Shown here: piece by piece, positions 1 through 5,722 of the stretch
Layout: every line of letters starts with the position of its first letter
Position numbering within the stretch: the stretch's first letter is position 1
NCBI GenBank assembly: GCA_024681875.1
Contig: JAILAA010000203.1
Location: 1 to 15,440, forward strand
Source of the DNA: Prevotella sp.
Lineage (GTDB): Bacteria; Bacteroidota; Bacteroidia; Bacteroidales; Bacteroidaceae
Reading direction: 5' to 3'
DNA length: 15,440 bases
Made by a program: the position numbers and the translations under genes
Notes under the pieces: generated by a model
Told to the model about the DNA's origin: nothing
The model's input: only the letters and a program-made list of their open reading frames with translations
The model's database searches: none

Positions 1-15
1 GTCCGAAAAAATGTG

Positions 16-23
16 TACTTTTG
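16..23 (+). promoter_or_regulatory. possible Bacteroidetes -7 element
   Basis: TACTTTTG matches the Bacteroidetes -7 consensus TAnnTTTG. The -33 partner would fall outside the window, so it cannot be checked. If real, transcription would start near base 30 and run toward the hairpin at 73-100. This is a weak call based on one short motif. Confidence 0.25.
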
Positions 24-56
24 CCCATGGTTACGTTTGATTCTGTTTCGCGACTA

Positions 57-64
57 CAAAGGTA
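57..64 (-). promoter_or_regulatory. possible leftward -7 element for a gene beyond the window
   Basis: On the minus strand this reads TACCTTTG, a match to the Bacteroidetes -7 consensus TAnnTTTG. It would drive a leftward gene whose start lies before base 1. No TTTG is visible about 20 bp upstream, where a -33 element should be, so the call is tentative. Confidence 0.3.
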
Positions 65-72
65 ACCAAAAA

Positions 73-100
73 GGGCTGACACTGAATCCGGTATCAGCCC
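73..100 (-). terminator. terminator-like hairpin
   Basis: GGGCTGA at 73-79 pairs with TCAGCCC at 94-100; the stem extends by two further pairs after one mismatch. Five A residues precede it on the plus strand (68-72), so on the minus strand the stem is followed by a T run, the normal layout of an intrinsic terminator for leftward transcription. On the plus strand it is followed only by AT-rich sequence. No leftward gene between it and the terminator at 666-702 is evident, so its client is unclear. Confidence 0.5.
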
Positions 101-170
101 TAATTATATCCTAATGTGAAAAGTTTAGCGGACAGTAATAAGTTAAAATATTTCAATTGATAAATAAATA

Positions 171-199
171 GTAAATTGTAAATTGTCAAATTGTAAATC
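171..199. repeat. heptamer tandem array (GTAAATT type)
   Basis: Units are GTAAATT (171-177), GTAAATT (178-184), an 8-base variant with one inserted C (185-192) and GTAAATC (193-199). The array ends three bases before the start codon at 203, so it would form the distal part of that gene's untranslated leader. It is one of five short-period arrays in the window, each with a different unit. Confidence 0.7.
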
Positions 200-202
200 T
201 CC

Positions 203-382
203 ATGATGAAAAAGACATATCAACAGCCTATCATGCTGACCGTTCATCTGAGGACCTCGCACATCGTCTGCGCCACCAATACCAAAGGCAATACCAACAT
301 CAAACTCACCAACGACAACGATGAGGGACAAGTCATCCGCTCGTGCCAGCACAGCGTTTGGGACAACGGGGAGGACGAGTAG
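203..382 (+). CDS. small hypothetical protein (59 aa)
   Basis: This ORF encodes 59 residues starting MMKKTYQQP and ending in the acidic tail DNGEDE. The start at 203 lies just after an AT-rich heptamer array; the second ATG at 206 is an equally plausible start. There is no membrane segment or convincing signal peptide, only a mildly hydrophobic stretch (PIMLTVHL, residues 9-16), and two cysteines (residues 23 and 48). Short proteins starting K-K-x-Y-x-x-P are, from memory, common in Prevotella and Bacteroides and have no known function. Codon use is ordinary for the window. No promoter of the TAnnTTTG type is visible upstream. A 26-bp gap separates it from the next ORF, so the two may be co-transcribed up to the terminator at 666-702. 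Function is unknown, and a non-coding reading cannot be excluded for so short a frame. Confidence 0.5.
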   Translation: MMKKTYQQPIMLTVHLRTSHIVCATNTKGNTNIKLTNDNDEGQVIRSCQHSVWDNGEDE

Positions 383-408
383 CCATTTTCAAACAGGACA
401 GTTTTGAA

Positions 409-660
409 ATGAGCAAAGTTATAGAAATCCTTAGGACTGCAAAGAAGCCCTTCGCCAACTTCGAGCTGGGCAACAACACCGCCCGCGCCTTCCACCTGAA
501 CTTCGGCGACGGCGAGGTACAGGGCATAGAAGGCCTCACCCCCGATGCCTCTCCAAAGGGCGAGGGGAGCATATACACCCTCAATGGCGTGAAGTTAGAC
601 AAGCTGCCAGCGCGCAAGGGCGTGTATATTTGCAACGGAAAGAAAGTAGTGGTCAAGTAG
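409..660 (+). CDS. short ORF with secreted-protein C-terminal tail; probable gene remnant
   Basis: From the ATG at 409 this frame gives 83 residues. The last 30 or so (SIYTLNG, then KGVYICNGKKVVVK) match the tail I recognise from large secreted Prevotella proteins, related in pattern to Bacteroidetes C-terminal sorting/adhesion tails. The stretch ARAFHLNFGDGEVQGIEG (residues 25-42) also resembles the sequence that usually precedes that tail. There is no signal peptide and no upstream domain, so the ORF looks like the 3' end of a larger gene whose body has been lost. The frame stays open upstream to about 325 with a GTG at 343, but that part overlaps the 203-382 ORF. Residues 43-54 (LTPDASPKGEGS) are encoded by a palindromic repeat element. 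It ends immediately before a strong terminator. It could also be a genuine short protein; expression data would decide. Confidence 0.5.
   Translation: MSKVIEILRTAKKPFANFELGNNTARAFHLNFGDGEVQGIEGLTPDASPKGEGSIYTLNGVKLDKLPARKGVYICNGKKVVVK
534..570 (+). repeat. REP-like palindromic element read in frame
   Basis: The segment contains CCTCTCC (548-554), AAA, then GGGCGAGG (558-565), an imperfect hairpin with one mismatch. It encodes LTPDASPKGEGS. From memory, the peptide pattern LTPxPSPxGEGS is the translation of a widespread dispersed palindrome in Bacteroidetes genomes, and this copy appears slightly degenerate. It lies between two halves of a recognisable C-terminal tail, as expected for an insertion that kept the frame. 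Confidence 0.55.
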
Positions 661-665
661 CAAAA

Positions 666-702
666 AAAAGTCACCCCTTTGTAAAAAAAGTGGGTGACTT
701 TT
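666..702. terminator. bidirectional intrinsic terminator
   Basis: AAAAGTCACCC (666-676) pairs perfectly with GGGTGACTTTT (692-702) around a 15-base loop. The A run on one side and T run on the other make it functional in both directions. It sits between the convergent 409-660 ORF (ending 660) and the rubrerythrin gene (ending 743). Confidence 0.88.
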
Positions 703-742
703 GGTTAAATTCTCTCGCGAGAATTTAAAAACTTGGCATTTT

Positions 743-1303
743 CTACTTGTCGCCAAAGTAGCGTTTCAGCAGTCCTGCGAAGCCGGCGCCGTGACGGGCC
801 TCGTCCTTGGCCATCTCGTGCACGGTGTCGTGGATGGCATCGAAGCCGGCAGCCTTGGCGTTCTTGGCAATACGGAACTTGTCCTCGCAAGCACCGGCCT
901 CAGCAGCGGCACGCTTCTCGAGATTGGTCTTGGTGTCCCATACGCACTCGCCCAGCAACTCGGCAAAACGGCTGGCGTGGTCGGCCTCTTCGAAAGCATA
1001 GCGCTTGAAGGCCTCGGCAATCTCGGGATAGCCCTCGCGGTCTGCCTGACGGGCCATAGCCAGATACATACCTACCTCGCCGCACTCGCCATTGAAGTGG
1101 TTGCGCAGGTCCTCAATCATTTCCTCGCTGACGCCCTCAGGCTTGCCATCGCCAATCTTGTGAACAGTGGCGTAGGTCATGTCGGCATCGTCCTTCAGTT
1201 CAGAGAACTTCGAGGCAGGAGCCTTACAGATGGGGCACTTCTCGGGAGCAGCATCGCCTTCGTAGATATATCCACAAACGGCGCAGATAAACTTTTTCTT
1301 CAT
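743..1303 (-). CDS. rubrerythrin with N-terminal rubredoxin domain (peroxide reductase)
   Basis: The 186-residue protein belongs to the rubrerythrin family, which reduces hydrogen peroxide to water in the cytoplasm of anaerobes using a non-heme di-iron centre fed by a rubredoxin iron. Residues 5-40 form a rubredoxin-like knuckle pair with C7-x2-C10 and C23-x2-C26. The ferritin-like domain follows (about residues 55-186) and shows the expected iron-ligand motifs, including EEADHA and DEARH. Domain order is rubredoxin first, as in 'reverse' rubrerythrins, not the classical order with rubredoxin at the C terminus. The start codon follows an A-rich leader (eleven A residues) and an unusual heptamer array. 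No TAnnTTTG promoter is visible in the 63-bp gap to the upstream gene, so it may be co-transcribed with the kinase/nucleotidylyltransferase or use an activated promoter. A strong terminator follows at 666-702. Family assignment is secure; the electron donor is unknown. Confidence 0.93.
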   Translation of the reverse strand: MKKKFICAVCGYIYEGDAAPEKCPICKAPASKFSELKDDADMTYATVHKIGDGKPEGVSEEMIEDLRNHFNGECGEVGMYLAMARQADREGYPEIAEAFKRYAFEEADHASRFAELLGECVWDTKTNLEKRAAAEAGACEDKFRIAKNAKAAGFDAIHDTVHEMAKDEARHGAGFAGLLKRYFGDK

Positions 1304-1319
1304 AGTTTTTTTTTTGATT

Positions 1320-1368
1320 GTTAAACGTTTAACGGTTAATGGTTAATGGTTAATGGTTATTGTTTATT
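1320..1368. repeat. seven-unit heptamer array between two genes
   Basis: Forty-nine bases are in strict 7-bp register with consensus GKTTAAY. The first unit is GTTAAAC, the second GTTTAAC, the next three (1334-1354) are identical GGTTAAT, and the last two are diverged copies. The first two units create a 12-bp palindrome (TTAAACGTTTAA, 1321-1332). The array fills most of the gap upstream of rubrerythrin and overlaps the stop codon of the upstream kinase/nucleotidylyltransferase gene (1367-1369) by two bases. Confidence 0.85.
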
Positions 1369-3343
1369 ACTCTTCATAATCCATTGTGGCAAAGGTGGCT
1401 ACAGTGTTGACAAGGGCCTGCGGGTTCCCCATGTCAAATCGCTCGCCACGCAAGCGGATGCCATACATGCCCGTGCGCTGACGCACCTTGTCGAGGGCCG
1501 ACGTCAGCTCAATCTCTTTTGTGAGGTGAGAGGTGAGAGGTGAGAGGTGAGAGATTTCCTCGTCGGCGGCCTTGATGTCGGCCTCTAACTGTTCGAAGAC
1601 CTCTGGAGTAAGTATGTACTGACCAAAAACCGAGCAATATTCCTTTTGTCCATCAGCATTGCGCACACCAAGGAACTCCTCGGCATAACTCGCCTTGGGC
1701 TTCTCTACAAGCGTGTTTACGCGCAAGACCTGACACTTCTTGTCCTCCCACACGCCGCTCATAATGCCGAAGTGGCTCACCGTACTCACTTCAACGGGAT
1801 AGAGACCGAGGGTAAGGGTGTTGGTGTGCTCGTAGGCCTCGATGAGCTGAAGGGCACAGGGCTTGTTCGTCGTGGAGCGGTAGAGTGTGTCGCCCAGCAT
1901 CAGCAGTACAGGCTCTCCGTGCGCAAACTGCGCAGCCTGATAGACGGCATGACCGAAGCCGCGTTTCTCGCGCTGATAGATGTAGTGTAGGCGCTTGCCT
2001 ATGTCGATGATGCGGTTCTCGTATTCCTGACACTCGGCATTCAGCTTGCACAGATGGTCGTCGGCCAGAGGGCGCTCGAAGAAGTCGCTGTACATCTCGC
2101 GCTCCTCCTCGCTACCCAGAACGAGACATATCTCCTCGATGCCGCTCTTCACCAGCTCTTCCAAGAGAATGAGGATGACAGGGCGCACCATTCCGTCGCT
2201 GCAGGGAATGGGGAAAAAGTCTTTCTTCATGCTGCGGGTGGCAGGATAGAGCCGTGTGCCGAAGCCTGCCACAGGAATGATGGCCTTGCGCACGGTGTGG
2301 ACAGGATGCAGCGTGAACTTATAGGCGGGCATTCCCTTGGAGATGAGGTAGTCTACAATCTTCTGCTGGCTCTCCTCATCGCGGGCGAGGAACTGCACGG
2401 AGCCATCGCCATGACTGCCTACGCCTTTGCCGCCGTAGGAAAGGCTCTTGATATACTCGTCGGCCAGTACGGCGTGAAGCTTCGGCGCCGTCAGTTCCTC
2501 AGGGCACATCGGCATCACCGCCTCGTCGAAGAGCTCTTCAGCCTCGGTCATCAGCTTGCCCAAGGCCTCCACGTTGCCATTGGCCATGTATTGAATAGCC
2601 CGGTTGACAATTATCTGGTTTTTCACGCCTAACGCCTCATGCTCGGCCTGTTCCTTTTCATTGGAAGGGAATGGATAGGCTTTGTTCAGGTCGGCCAAGA
2701 TCTTGATAGTGTTCTTCACACCGACAAGATCTGCAAACACCCAGTGCAGCTCGTGCTTCACATTCAGCGCCTTCACCTCAATCTCGTCGCCGTCGAAGGT
2801 CATCAGGTTAGGCTTCACGCCAAAAGCACAGGCCTGGTCAAGTCGGCCGCAGCGGCTACTGGTACGTAGCTCGCCCACATAGGCGATGTTCATCTCGCCT
2901 AGCGTGTTCAGATTGAGGTTGTAAATCTGGTTGAAGGCACGCGCCACGAGAACACAAATGGCAGCACTCGACGACAAACCACTCTTCATGGGGAGCGTCA
3001 TGTCTGTAATTCTGATTCTGACACCGCCCACTTTGTACCATTCAAGCATATAGCTGGCAACGCCTGCACAGTAGCAGAAGAATGATCCTGAGCGCGCCAC
3101 ACGTTTAAGATCCTGCTCGTCCATACGACAGGCGAAGTCGTGCCATTCGCTTGAAATCTGCGGTGCAATGCTCTGCACCTCAAAGATGCTGGAACGCTCC
3201 ACTTCAGCAGTGATGCCTTGCTCAATACCGGTGACAATGGCGGCACCAGGAACTATTTGGGCATTCATCGTACGATAATGGCCTGCCCAGTCTGTATGTT
3301 CACCAAAGAGACAAAGTCGTCCAGGAACGAAGAGTTTTATCAT
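1367..3343 (-). CDS. bifunctional GHMP sugar kinase / sugar-1-phosphate nucleotidylyltransferase
   Basis: The 658-residue protein fuses two cytoplasmic enzymes. Residues 1 to about 345 are a galactokinase-like GHMP kinase: motif 1 GRLCLFGEHTDW (8-19), the ATP loop GLSSSAA (122-128), CGRLDQ (165-170) with likely catalytic Asp169, and a C-terminal glycine-rich motif near 301-315. Residues 352 to about 650 are a GalU/RmlA-type nucleotidylyltransferase: AGFGTRLYPATR (359-370) with following lysines, likely metal-binding Asp485 in LGDTLY, and VEKPK (546-550). Together they would phosphorylate a free sugar at C1 and transfer it to a nucleotide, giving an NDP-sugar. The substrate is not evident. The galactokinase-like motifs suggest galactose or a related sugar, and the GalU-like half suggests UTP, but both are inferences. 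It is not the known fucokinase/GDP-fucose pyrophosphorylase, which has the opposite domain order. Residues 597-608 are encoded by a heptamer array inserted before the conserved KEIELT segment. It has its own promoter at 3376-3407. Confidence 0.88.
   Translation of the reverse strand: MIKLFVPGRLCLFGEHTDWAGHYRTMNAQIVPGAAIVTGIEQGITAEVERSSIFEVQSIAPQISSEWHDFACRMDEQDLKRVARSGSFFCYCAGVASYMLEWYKVGGVRIRITDMTLPMKSGLSSSAAICVLVARAFNQIYNLNLNTLGEMNIAYVGELRTSSRCGRLDQACAFGVKPNLMTFDGDEIEVKALNVKHELHWVFADLVGVKNTIKILADLNKAYPFPSNEKEQAEHEALGVKNQIIVNRAIQYMANGNVEALGKLMTEAEELFDEAVMPMCPEELTAPKLHAVLADEYIKSLSYGGKGVGSHGDGSVQFLARDEESQQKIVDYLISKGMPAYKFTLHPVHTVRKAIIPVAGFGTRLYPATRSMKKDFFPIPCSDGMVRPVILILLEELVKSGIEEICLVLGSEEEREMYSDFFERPLADDHLCKLNAECQEYENRIIDIGKRLHYIYQREKRGFGHAVYQAAQFAHGEPVLLMLGDTLYRSTTNKPCALQLIEAYEHTNTLTLGLYPVEVSTVSHFGIMSGVWEDKKCQVLRVNTLVEKPKASYAEEFLGVRNADGQKEYCSVFGQYILTPEVFEQLEADIKAADEEISHLSPLTSHLTKEIELTSALDKVRQRTGMYGIRLRGERFDMGNPQALVNTVATFATMDYEE
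1523..1557. repeat. heptamer array (GAGGTGA) inside a coding sequence
   Basis: Four perfect tandem copies of GAGGTGA (1523-1550) are followed by a diverged unit (1551-1557). Read on the coding (minus) strand they encode the low-complexity segment SHLSPLTSHLT at about residues 598-608 of the kinase/nucleotidylyltransferase. The segment precedes a conserved part of the nucleotidylyltransferase, a position where a loop could tolerate extra residues. Confidence 0.85.
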
Positions 3344-3375
3344 AAATAGTTACAGGATGTAATTCTTAATTTTTG

Positions 3376-3407
3376 CAAAGATACAAAAAAGTGGATGAAG
3401 AGCCAAA
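3376..3407 (-). promoter_or_regulatory. promoter of the kinase/nucleotidylyltransferase gene
   Basis: On the minus strand TTTG (3407-3404) is followed by a 20-bp spacer and TATCTTTG (3383-3376), an exact match to the Bacteroidetes -33/-7 pair. Transcription would start near 3369, leaving a leader of about 25 bases before the ATG at 3343. The -33 element lies in the loop of the htpG terminator hairpin. Confidence 0.7.
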
Positions 3408-3424
3408 CTTTTCATCCACTTTTT
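3386..3424. terminator. intrinsic terminator downstream of htpG
   Basis: AAAAAGTGGATGAA (3386-3399) pairs perfectly with its complement at 3411-3424 around an 11-base loop, giving a 14-bp stem with A and T runs on either side. It lies about 50 bp past the htpG stop codon in the direction of transcription and can act in both directions. Confidence 0.88.
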
Positions 3425-3472
3425 CATCAAAAAATTTTGCAACCACCCACGAGGGAGGGAAGCGGCTGTGTT

Positions 3473-5533
3473 TTACTTAATCATATCGACTGAGCGACGG
3501 AGGAAAGCGTCGAGGGCAGCACCCTTCAGCATACCGTTCTGCAAGAGGGCGAGGTCGATGAGCTGATGCACCACGTCGTTGCCCTTGGCATAGTCGCTGA
3601 TGAGCTGCTGCTTCTTGTCCTTCTGCTCGTCGATGGCCTTCTGGGTGTTGGCTTTGTCGTCTTTCTCCTCCTGAGTGATTTCCTCAGGCTTCTTCTTGTC
3701 GGTCTTCTGGTTCAAAGCAGCCAAGCGGGCTTCCTGCCCCTTCAGCTCTGCCTCGATGGGTTGCAACTGCTCTGACAGCTTTGCCTGCGCATCGCTGAGC
3801 ACCTGCTTCACCAAGCGGTGGTCGCTGTTCAGCACGAGGTTGAACGAGTCGGGCATCTGACCATAGAAGGCCATACCGCTCTGATAACGGCTCATCTCCT
3901 TCATACGGCGCATCCATTCGTTCTGCGTGATGACCACAGGACGCTGCTCCTCGCCGAGGGCATTCACCTCGACGATGAACTCGGTCTTGTCAAGTTTTGG
4001 CAGTTGCGAGGTGAAAACGGCTGACAGATTGTCACGCTCGCCGTCACTCAGATTGTTCTTCGGAGCATCTTCCTTCTGAATGAGGTGGTCGATGGTGTCA
4101 GCATCCACACGAGTAAACCTGCTCTTCTCAAACTTCTGCTCCAGCGTCTGGATGCAAGGCACGTCGAGCTGTCCGTCGAGCAGCAGCACGGAGTAACCCT
4201 TGTCCTGTGCAGCTTTGATGTAGCTGTACTGCTCGTCCTTCTCGGTGGCGTAGAGGTAGACGAGATTGCCGTCCTTGTCCTTCTGCGAGGCCTCGATGAG
4301 CATCTTGTACTCGTCGAAGGTAAAGTATTTTCCCTCTGTATCCTTGAACAGCGAGAAGTCCTTGGCGCGGTCGTAGAAGTTCTCCTCGGTCAGGATGCCG
4401 TAGTTGATGAAGAGCTTCAGGTCGTCCCATTTCTCCTCGTAGGCCTTGCGATCTTCGTTGAAGATGGCCTTCAGGCGGTCGCTTACCTTCTTGGTGATGT
4501 AGGTGGAGATCTTCTTCACCTCGCGGTCGCTCTGCAAGTAGCTACGAGAAACGTTCAGGGGGATGTCGGGTGAATCGATGACGCCGTGCAGCAAGGTCAG
4601 GAACTCAGGCACGATGCCCTCCACCTGGTCAGTGACGAACACCTGATTGCAGTAGAGCTGTATCTTGTTCTTCTGCAGCTCCAGCGAGTTCTTGATGCGG
4701 GGGAAATAGAGGATACCCGTCAGGTTGAAGGGATAGTCGACGTTGAGGTGAATCCAGAACAACGGCTCGTCCTGCATGGGATAGAGCGCGCGATAGAACG
4801 ACTTATAGTCTTCGTCCTTCAGCGTCGAGGGAGTCTTCGTCCACAGGGGCTCCACATTATTGATAATATTGTCCTCGGCGGTGTCCACCATCTTCTTCTC
4901 ATCGCTCGACCACTCCTGCTTCTTTCCGAAGGCGATGGGCACGGGCAGGAACTTGCAATATTTCTGCAGCAGGCCCTCAATCTTCTGTTTGTCGAGGAAT
5001 TCCTTGCAGTCGTCGTCGATGTAGAGGATGATGTCAGAGCCACGCTCCTCGCGCTCGGCATCGTCAATCTCGAAGGCAGGACTGCCGTCGCAGCTCCACT
5101 TCACGGCCTTCGAGCCTTCCTTATAGCTCTTGGTCACGATTTCCACCTTCTTCGACACCATGAACGAGCTGTAGAAGCCCAAGCCGAAGTGGCCGATGAT
5201 GTTGTTGGCCTGATCCTTGTATTTCTCCAGGAAGTCGTTCACGCCCGAGAAGGCAATCTGGTTGATGTACTTGTCAATCTCCTCCTCGGTCATGCCGATG
5301 CCGCGGTCGCTGATGGTGATGGTGCCCTTCTCTGTGTCAAGGCTGACGTGCACAGTAAGGTCGCCCAATTCGCCCTTGAACTCGCCCTGTGCGGCAAGGG
5401 TCTTCATCTTCTGCGTGGCATCGACGGCGTTGCTCACCATCTCGCGAAGGAAGATTTCATGATCACTGTAGAGGAATTTCTTGATAACCGGGAAGATGTT
5501 CTCGGTTGTCACTCCAATGTTACCTTTTTGCAT
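3473..5533 (-). CDS. htpG: HtpG, Hsp90-family molecular chaperone
   Basis: The 686-residue protein is the bacterial Hsp90, an ATP-driven cytoplasmic chaperone that remodels client proteins with the DnaK system. The N-terminal GHKL ATPase shows FLREMVSNAVDA (Glu, Asn and Asp for ATP hydrolysis and Mg binding), DRGIGMT and GHFGLGFYSSF. The middle domain and the dimerisation domain follow, and the C-terminal part carries a lysine/glutamate-rich coiled-coil-like insert (around KTDKKKPEEITQEEKDDK) that I associate with Bacteroidetes HtpG. I chose the start at 5533 (MQKGNIGVTTENIF) because this is the typical Bacteroidetes N terminus; the frame is open to 5641, but those extra 36 residues are not HtpG-like and run across the promoter. 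A sigma-54-type promoter at 5575-5590 gives a leader of about 30 bases. The gene stands alone, with a terminator at 3386-3424. Identity is certain. Confidence 0.97.
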   Translation of the reverse strand: MQKGNIGVTTENIFPVIKKFLYSDHEIFLREMVSNAVDATQKMKTLAAQGEFKGELGDLTVHVSLDTEKGTITISDRGIGMTEEEIDKYINQIAFSGVNDFLEKYKDQANNIIGHFGLGFYSSFMVSKKVEIVTKSYKEGSKAVKWSCDGSPAFEIDDAEREERGSDIILYIDDDCKEFLDKQKIEGLLQKYCKFLPVPIAFGKKQEWSSDEKKMVDTAEDNIINNVEPLWTKTPSTLKDEDYKSFYRALYPMQDEPLFWIHLNVDYPFNLTGILYFPRIKNSLELQKNKIQLYCNQVFVTDQVEGIVPEFLTLLHGVIDSPDIPLNVSRSYLQSDREVKKISTYITKKVSDRLKAIFNEDRKAYEEKWDDLKLFINYGILTEENFYDRAKDFSLFKDTEGKYFTFDEYKMLIEASQKDKDGNLVYLYATEKDEQYSYIKAAQDKGYSVLLLDGQLDVPCIQTLEQKFEKSRFTRVDADTIDHLIQKEDAPKNNLSDGERDNLSAVFTSQLPKLDKTEFIVEVNALGEEQRPVVITQNEWMRRMKEMSRYQSGMAFYGQMPDSFNLVLNSDHRLVKQVLSDAQAKLSEQLQPIEAELKGQEARLAALNQKTDKKKPEEITQEEKDDKANTQKAIDEQKDKKQQLISDYAKGNDVVHQLIDLALLQNGMLKGAALDAFLRRSVDMIK

Positions 5534-5574
5534 AGTTGTATTATCTTGTTTTGCTTTTTCGCTAATATCATTTA

Positions 5575-5590
5575 TGCAAATACCGTGCCA
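5575..5590 (-). promoter_or_regulatory. sigma-54 (-24/-12) promoter for htpG
   Basis: The minus strand reads TGGCACGGTATTTGCA, matching the RpoN consensus TGGCACG-N4-TTGCA at every fixed position, with GG and GC separated by exactly 10 bases. The predicted start, about 12 bases past the GC, is near 5565, leaving a leader of about 31 bases. No TAnnTTTG element facing htpG is present in the intergenic region. An upstream activator site should lie around 5640-5720; a direct repeat of AAATTTG (5663-5669 and 5675-5681) is there, but I cannot say it is one. Confidence 0.7.
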
Positions 5591-5661
5591 CTTTTTTGAC
5601 ATTTTCGGACTATTTGCGTAAATTTTCATCTCCGTTGGCACATAATCTCAAAATATATATA

Positions 5662-5669
5662 TAAATTTG
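5662..5669 (+). promoter_or_regulatory. possible -7 element for the M3 peptidase gene
   Basis: TAAATTTG matches TAnnTTTG and would start transcription near 5676, about 47 bases before the ATG. The only upstream TTG (5635-5637) is 24 bp away, longer than the 19-20 bp seen at the other promoters here, so the call is uncertain. Confidence 0.4.
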
Positions 5670-5722
5670 TAGCCAAATTTGCAGATAACATCTTTTCCCC
5701 AACAAAACAAAAACGAAAAACC

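Noticed and set aside
701..1324. 207-aa frame on the plus strand opposite rubrerythrin
   Set aside because: It overlaps the whole rubrerythrin gene and starts inside the bidirectional terminator; no family recognised.
2054..2632. 192-aa frame on the plus strand opposite the kinase/nucleotidylyltransferase
   Set aside because: Shadow of the conserved fusion gene; no domain or start signal.
4586..5599. Long open frame (337 aa) on the plus strand opposite htpG
   Set aside because: It lies wholly antisense to the unmistakable htpG gene, is rich in Leu/Val/His/Glu as expected for a mirrored frame, and has no recognisable domain.
5534..5641. N-terminal extension of htpG
   Set aside because: The 36 extra residues do not resemble HtpG and would place the start upstream of the sigma-54 promoter.
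5635..5641. TTGGCAC on the plus strand as a second sigma-54 site
   Set aside because: The -24 half is present, but there is no GC at the required 10-base spacing.
5653..5662. AT dinucleotide run in the htpG/peptidase intergenic region as a repeat element
   Set aside because: Short simple sequence typical of AT-rich promoter regions; it does not share the 7- or 8-bp period of the other arrays.
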